This document shows positions 13,076 to 13,934 of a DNA stretch of 13,934 nt, piece after piece. The notes beneath the pieces were generated by a model. That model searched no databases. It had not been told where the DNA came from and saw nothing but the letters and a program-made list of their open reading frames with translations. Both the position numbers and the translations under genes were made by a program. Location: NCBI RefSeq assembly GCF_002455975.1, contig NZ_DKLM01000154.1:56700-70633 (forward strand), read 5' to 3'. This DNA comes from Clostridium sp. UBA6640 (GTDB lineage Bacteria; Bacillota; Clostridia; Clostridiales; Clostridiaceae). Position 1 is the first letter of the stretch, and each line of letters starts with the position of its first letter.

Positions 13076-13146
13076 CAAATTAAATCACTTGTTGTAAAGT
13101 TCCTTCTCGCTTAAAAGATAGTTGCTTAATAGCTCTATTCTCTAAT

Positions 13147-13296
13147 CATCATTACAAACACCGCTCATCACAGTATTTGCAAATTTCAATTTTTCTACTC
13201 CACAGCCTCTTCCATTCTATACTATTAATTTGTTTTATCACTAATTTATGACTTCAATTATTAACTACATAGAGTTCTACAGTACATAACGTAAAA
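13147..13296. other. Intergenic stretch, nothing recognised
   Basis: AT-rich DNA between the tetR operon promoter and the flavoprotein promoter. I see no gene, strong hairpin or repeat here. Confidence 0.4.
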
Positions 13297-13326
13297 CTTA
13301 CAATATATTTATATATTACATATAAT
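13297..13326 (+). promoter_or_regulatory. Candidate promoter of the flavoprotein gene
   Basis: CTTACA (13297-13302) and a perfect TATAAT (13321-13326) are separated by 18 nt. ATATGTTAATATAA (13333-13346), an exact match to the palindrome arm at 10142-10155, lies just after the predicted start. Confidence 0.4.
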
Positions 13327-13390
13327 TAAAAGATATGTTAATATAAAACTAATCTTATTTAAATAATTAAAAGATGTGGAGGTATTTTCA

Positions 13391-13858
13391 ATGTTTAAAG
13401 AAATGATAAGAATTAATAAAGCAATGGACGATAAAGATATATTTGCACTTATAAAAAGAGGACAAGAAGGCACTTTAGGCACTATAGGTGAAAATGGTTA
13501 TCCTTACTGTACAACTTTAAATTACGTATACTACAATGATGCCATTTATTTTCATTGTGCTCCTGTAGGACACAAACTTGATAATATAAATTTTAATAAT
13601 AAAGTATGTTTTTCAATTGTTGATAATATTGAGGTTCTATCTAAAACATTCAGTACTAAATTTGAAAATGTAATAATCTTTGGAAAGGCTGAAAATATTG
13701 GAGCAGAAAAAGAAAAAAAGGCTGTGTTACTAAAGTTTATTGAAAAATATTCTTCTGATTTTATGGAAGAAGGAAAAATATATATAGAAAAAGCTTTCTC
13801 TAAAGCTAACATTGTAAAAATTAGTATAGATCATATAACAGGAAAATGTAAAAAGTAA
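13391..13858 (+). CDS. Pyridoxamine 5'-phosphate oxidase family flavoprotein (NimA-like)
   Basis: This encodes 155 residues, the length of a single FMN-binding split barrel. EGTLGTIGENGYPYCTTLNYVY (about 26-47), then IYFHCAPVGHKLDNI (53-67), is the typical pattern. The first strand pair contacts flavin, and HxxxGxKxDNI matches the nitroimidazole-reductase-like branch. Members bind FMN or related cofactors and often reduce small molecules. The substrate here is unknown, and the resemblance to NimA does not prove drug resistance. I chose the ATG at 13391 because TGGAGG lies 8 nt upstream. The GTG that begins the longer frame is inside this binding site. The gene appears to stand alone, and the inverted repeat at 13876 follows. 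Confidence 0.82.
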   Translation: MFKEMIRINKAMDDKDIFALIKRGQEGTLGTIGENGYPYCTTLNYVYYNDAIYFHCAPVGHKLDNINFNNKVCFSIVDNIEVLSKTFSTKFENVIIFGKAENIGAEKEKKAVLLKFIEKYSSDFMEEGKIYIEKAFSKANIVKISIDHITGKCKK

Positions 13859-13875
13859 ATTATTTTTAAATGCAA

Positions 13876-13934
13876 ATATAGGGATACAATGCGAAAACTT
13901 ACTATATACTCTGGAAAATAAGTTTTCTATAAAA
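13876..13934 (-). repeat. 59-bp dispersed repeat, right copy
   Basis: Reverse complement of 56-114 with 5 mismatches. The match runs to the last base of the window, so the element may extend further. It starts 17 nt after the flavoprotein stop codon. Confidence 0.75.

Larger units (their letters stand above)
13020..13146 (-). repeat. Promoter-operator direct repeat, copy B
   Basis: This is the second copy of the module, 189 bp upstream of copy A relative to operator positions. The sequence between the copies (12966-13019) shows no intact gene, though it includes a T-rich stretch in the place of the copy A ribosome binding site. Confidence 0.75.

Overview
The window is about 14 kb of AT-rich DNA. 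It reads like the chromosome of a Clostridium or close relative. The signs are strong A/T codon bias in most genes, AGGAGG-type ribosome binding sites, TTG starts, a T-box leader ahead of leuS, and clostridial families (DUF5685, J-domain protein with a Cys-rich tail, NA37 nucleoid-associated protein). I see no rRNA or tRNA gene, CRISPR array, transposase or phage gene. The species cannot be fixed from sequence alone.

Layout. (1) 1-1350: a short repeat protein probably of the 4-fold beta-flower type (196-528), then an 820-bp gene-poor stretch. That stretch holds a terminator, a 26-bp inverted repeat pair, a palindrome repeated elsewhere in the window, a scrap resembling the 23S rRNA 3' end, and a possible 19-codon gene with its own promoter and terminator. 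(2) 1350-2387 (-): an NA37-family nucleoid-associated protein, divergent from (3) 2612-4624 (+): a tight three-gene operon of CYTH-domain protein, DUF5685 protein and J-domain protein with overlapping or touching ends. (4) 4751-5278 (+): an unrecognised membrane protein. (5) 5306-8112 (+): a consensus promoter, a leucine T-box leader, leuS and a strong terminator, so leucyl-tRNA synthetase is controlled by tRNA-Leu charging. (6) 8167-10803: a GNAT acetyltransferase (-) and two divergent small lipoproteins around an AT-rich palindrome. (7) 10804-12815: a region with a long hairpin, then an alpha/beta hydrolase and TetR regulator operon (-). This operon has visibly higher G+C than its surroundings and looks acquired. 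(8) 12816-13146: two diverged direct copies of the tetR promoter-operator module, 189 bp apart. (9) 13391-13858 (+): a pyridoxamine 5'-phosphate oxidase-like flavoprotein.

The two edges of the window (56-114 and 13876-13934) carry a 59-bp repeat in inverted orientation, 54 of 59 bases identical.

Most of the genes are ordinary. The parts most worth a second look are the duplicated TetR promoter-operator, the CYTH/DUF5685/J-domain operon (the DUF5685 protein has two DxxxD motifs), the promoter-microORF-structured RNA unit near 981-1297, and the several families of intergenic palindromes. Start sites differ from the longest open frames in several genes. In each case I moved the start to the codon with a well-placed ribosome binding site, and I give the reason in the entry.
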